From positions 47,501 through 77,500 of the forward strand of contig CAUYUJ010000858.1 in NCBI GenBank assembly GCA_963575745.1: a stretch of 30,000 bases of DNA, in the 5' to 3' direction. The notes under the pieces were generated by a model, which did no database searches, was not told the origin of the DNA, and was given only the letters and a program-made list of their open reading frames with translations. This DNA comes from Prorocentrum cordatum (Eukaryota; Sar; Dinophyceae; Prorocentrales; Prorocentraceae). The position numbers and the translations under genes were made by a program. The first letter of the stretch is position 1. The number at the start of each line of letters is the position of its first letter. Of the stretch, positions 28,771 to 30,000 are shown piece by piece.

Positions 28771-29850
28771 TTCGCCACCACCAATGCAAGGGCTTGCATG
28801 TTTCAATTTCCACGAACGGTGCCCTGGCACGAATTAAGATTATCATGACGCAGCAGATGTGTTGACCCGCGGTGTTGAAATCCCCAAAACGGCGAGCTGG
28901 AACGATGTAAGGCTGGCAGGAAGCGGCACTTAAAATAATGTGTGGCGCTAACGTCCCAAGAGCTGTGTGTTGGCACCATTGAGGGTTCTCACACGGCTAC
29001 CTTCCGATGCGGCACTTTCCGCAATCACAACAAGTTCTGGTTTGGACCTTCGGAGAGGACACTTGGGGGGTTCTGTTTAACAACATCGCTGAGCCATCTT
29101 ATGTTTACACTCGTCCTCCGCCTCCCCCTAACCTCCTGCCCCCCCCTTTCCTCGATCCTCCTCCGCCCTCTGCCCTCAAGGGACGAGGCCCGCCTGCCCT
29201 CGCCCCCCGCCCCGCCCGACCTCGAGCGCGCGCCGCCAGCGCCGCTCGCTCGCGGAGGCGCGCCGCATCCGCGGGGGCGGGCCTGCTCGCCCAACGGGGG
29301 AGGAGCGCTACGGAAGAACCATTTCAGGACGAGGCGGCGGAGGAGGAGGAAGAGGATTTTCTGCCAGCAGGCTCCAGCTGCTGCGGTGAATCGACGGCAA
29401 GAGGCAGCGAGCAGGTGCCGACGCGAAGTGGAGGATCACTGAACAGAGCCGCGGGAATCTCCGGCGCTGCAAGGGCCGAGGGAAACCGAGGTAAACCATG
29501 CAGCGCGACGCTAACGATTTACGCGGGCCTCAATAACAGCCTCCAGAATCTGACTAGATCCCAAATGCTGAATTCTGACTTGGCGCGCCGCCTCTGGCGC
29601 AACATTGCCAAACTCATCTACCAACACTTTGATGTGATCCTTACCTCGCTGAGGGTGTATTTGCCTCAAAACGCGGTTCCACTTCCATAGTTGTCGGAAA
29701 TCTCCCGTTCCTGGGCACCTCCGCGTGTGGAGGTTGCTCTTGAGCGGAGAACCCGTGTTCGTGAACGCTGAGCAGTGATGGCGCGCGAACAGCGTTGAAA
29801 GATCGGAGCATGCCAAGCTGACGACGCTGTGCTTATGGAGCGCAACGCGG
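28771..29850. other. No recognisable gene or element
   Basis: Mixed sequence with a CCTCCGCC-rich part near 29115-29165. Frames on the plus strand (29007-29690) have no recognisable domain. Confidence 0.45.
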
Positions 29851-29854
29851 GCAA

Positions 29855-30000
29855 GAGGAGGAGGAGGAGGCGGAGGAGGAGGCGGAGGCGGAGGAGGAGT
29901 AGGAGGAGGAGGAGGAGGAGGAGGAGGCGGAAGAGGAGGCGGAGGAGGAGGAGGAGGAGGAGGAGGCGGAAGAGGAGGCGGAGGAGGAGGAGGCGGAGGA
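29855..30000. repeat. (GGA/GGC)n microsatellite at window end
   Basis: Purine-rich GGAGGAGGCGGA repeats continuing past the window end. Confidence 0.95.

Overview
The window looks like nuclear DNA of a GC-rich, repeat-rich microbial eukaryote, most likely a dinoflagellate. By eye the GC content is high. Most open frames are side effects of trinucleotide repeats and of stop-poor GC-rich satellite arrays. No rRNA, tRNA, CRISPR array or bacterial-style operon is visible. The dinoflagellate assignment rests on one spliced gene. Its exon joins read in frame at GA-AG and GC-AG borders with an AG|G context, and short direct repeats lie across most of the splice sites. No species can be named from this window.

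The one gene I can support runs on the minus strand from about 18772 down to 7696. I assembled it by hand from seven exons. It encodes a protein of about 289 residues with an N-terminal signal-peptide-like segment, six EF-hand calcium-binding loops and the C-terminal tetrapeptide HYEL. This matches the CREC family (calumenin, reticulocalbin, Cab45), which are Ca2+-binding proteins of the ER and secretory pathway. Its introns are about 803, 164, 1749, 173, 1898 and 5420 nt long and all fall between codons. The joins of introns 1, 2, 4 and 6 are convincing. Those of introns 3 and 5 are uncertain by a few codons.

Layout. Positions 1-7695 hold microsatellites (CAT, CTC, GGA, CGT), an octamer and a pentamer satellite (863-1630), a stack of fold-back elements (2856-3533), purine-rich DNA (4320-4990) and a GGGTCGGGCGGGC minisatellite (5880-6430). 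They also hold a lone EF-hand-like segment on the plus strand (2826-2861). Positions 7696-18772 are the gene, whose introns carry several families of fold-back (MITE-like) elements, a 41-bp tandem repeat, a 414-436-bp tandem duplication, a degenerate satellite (11520-12645), a CAA/CAG-rich tract and CA/GT repeats. Positions 18773-25370 are intergenic, with a near-perfect GC hairpin (19067-19205), microsatellites, an 83-bp tandem repeat and more terminal-inverted-repeat elements. Positions 25371-28170 are a satellite with a higher-order unit of about 411 bp, bracketed by direct repeats. After it come inverted copies of the 83-bp repeat (28449-28770) and another GGA tract at the window end.

The central theme is one gene whose introns appear to have been built or colonised by short inverted-repeat elements, consistent with the introner-like intron gain described in dinoflagellates.
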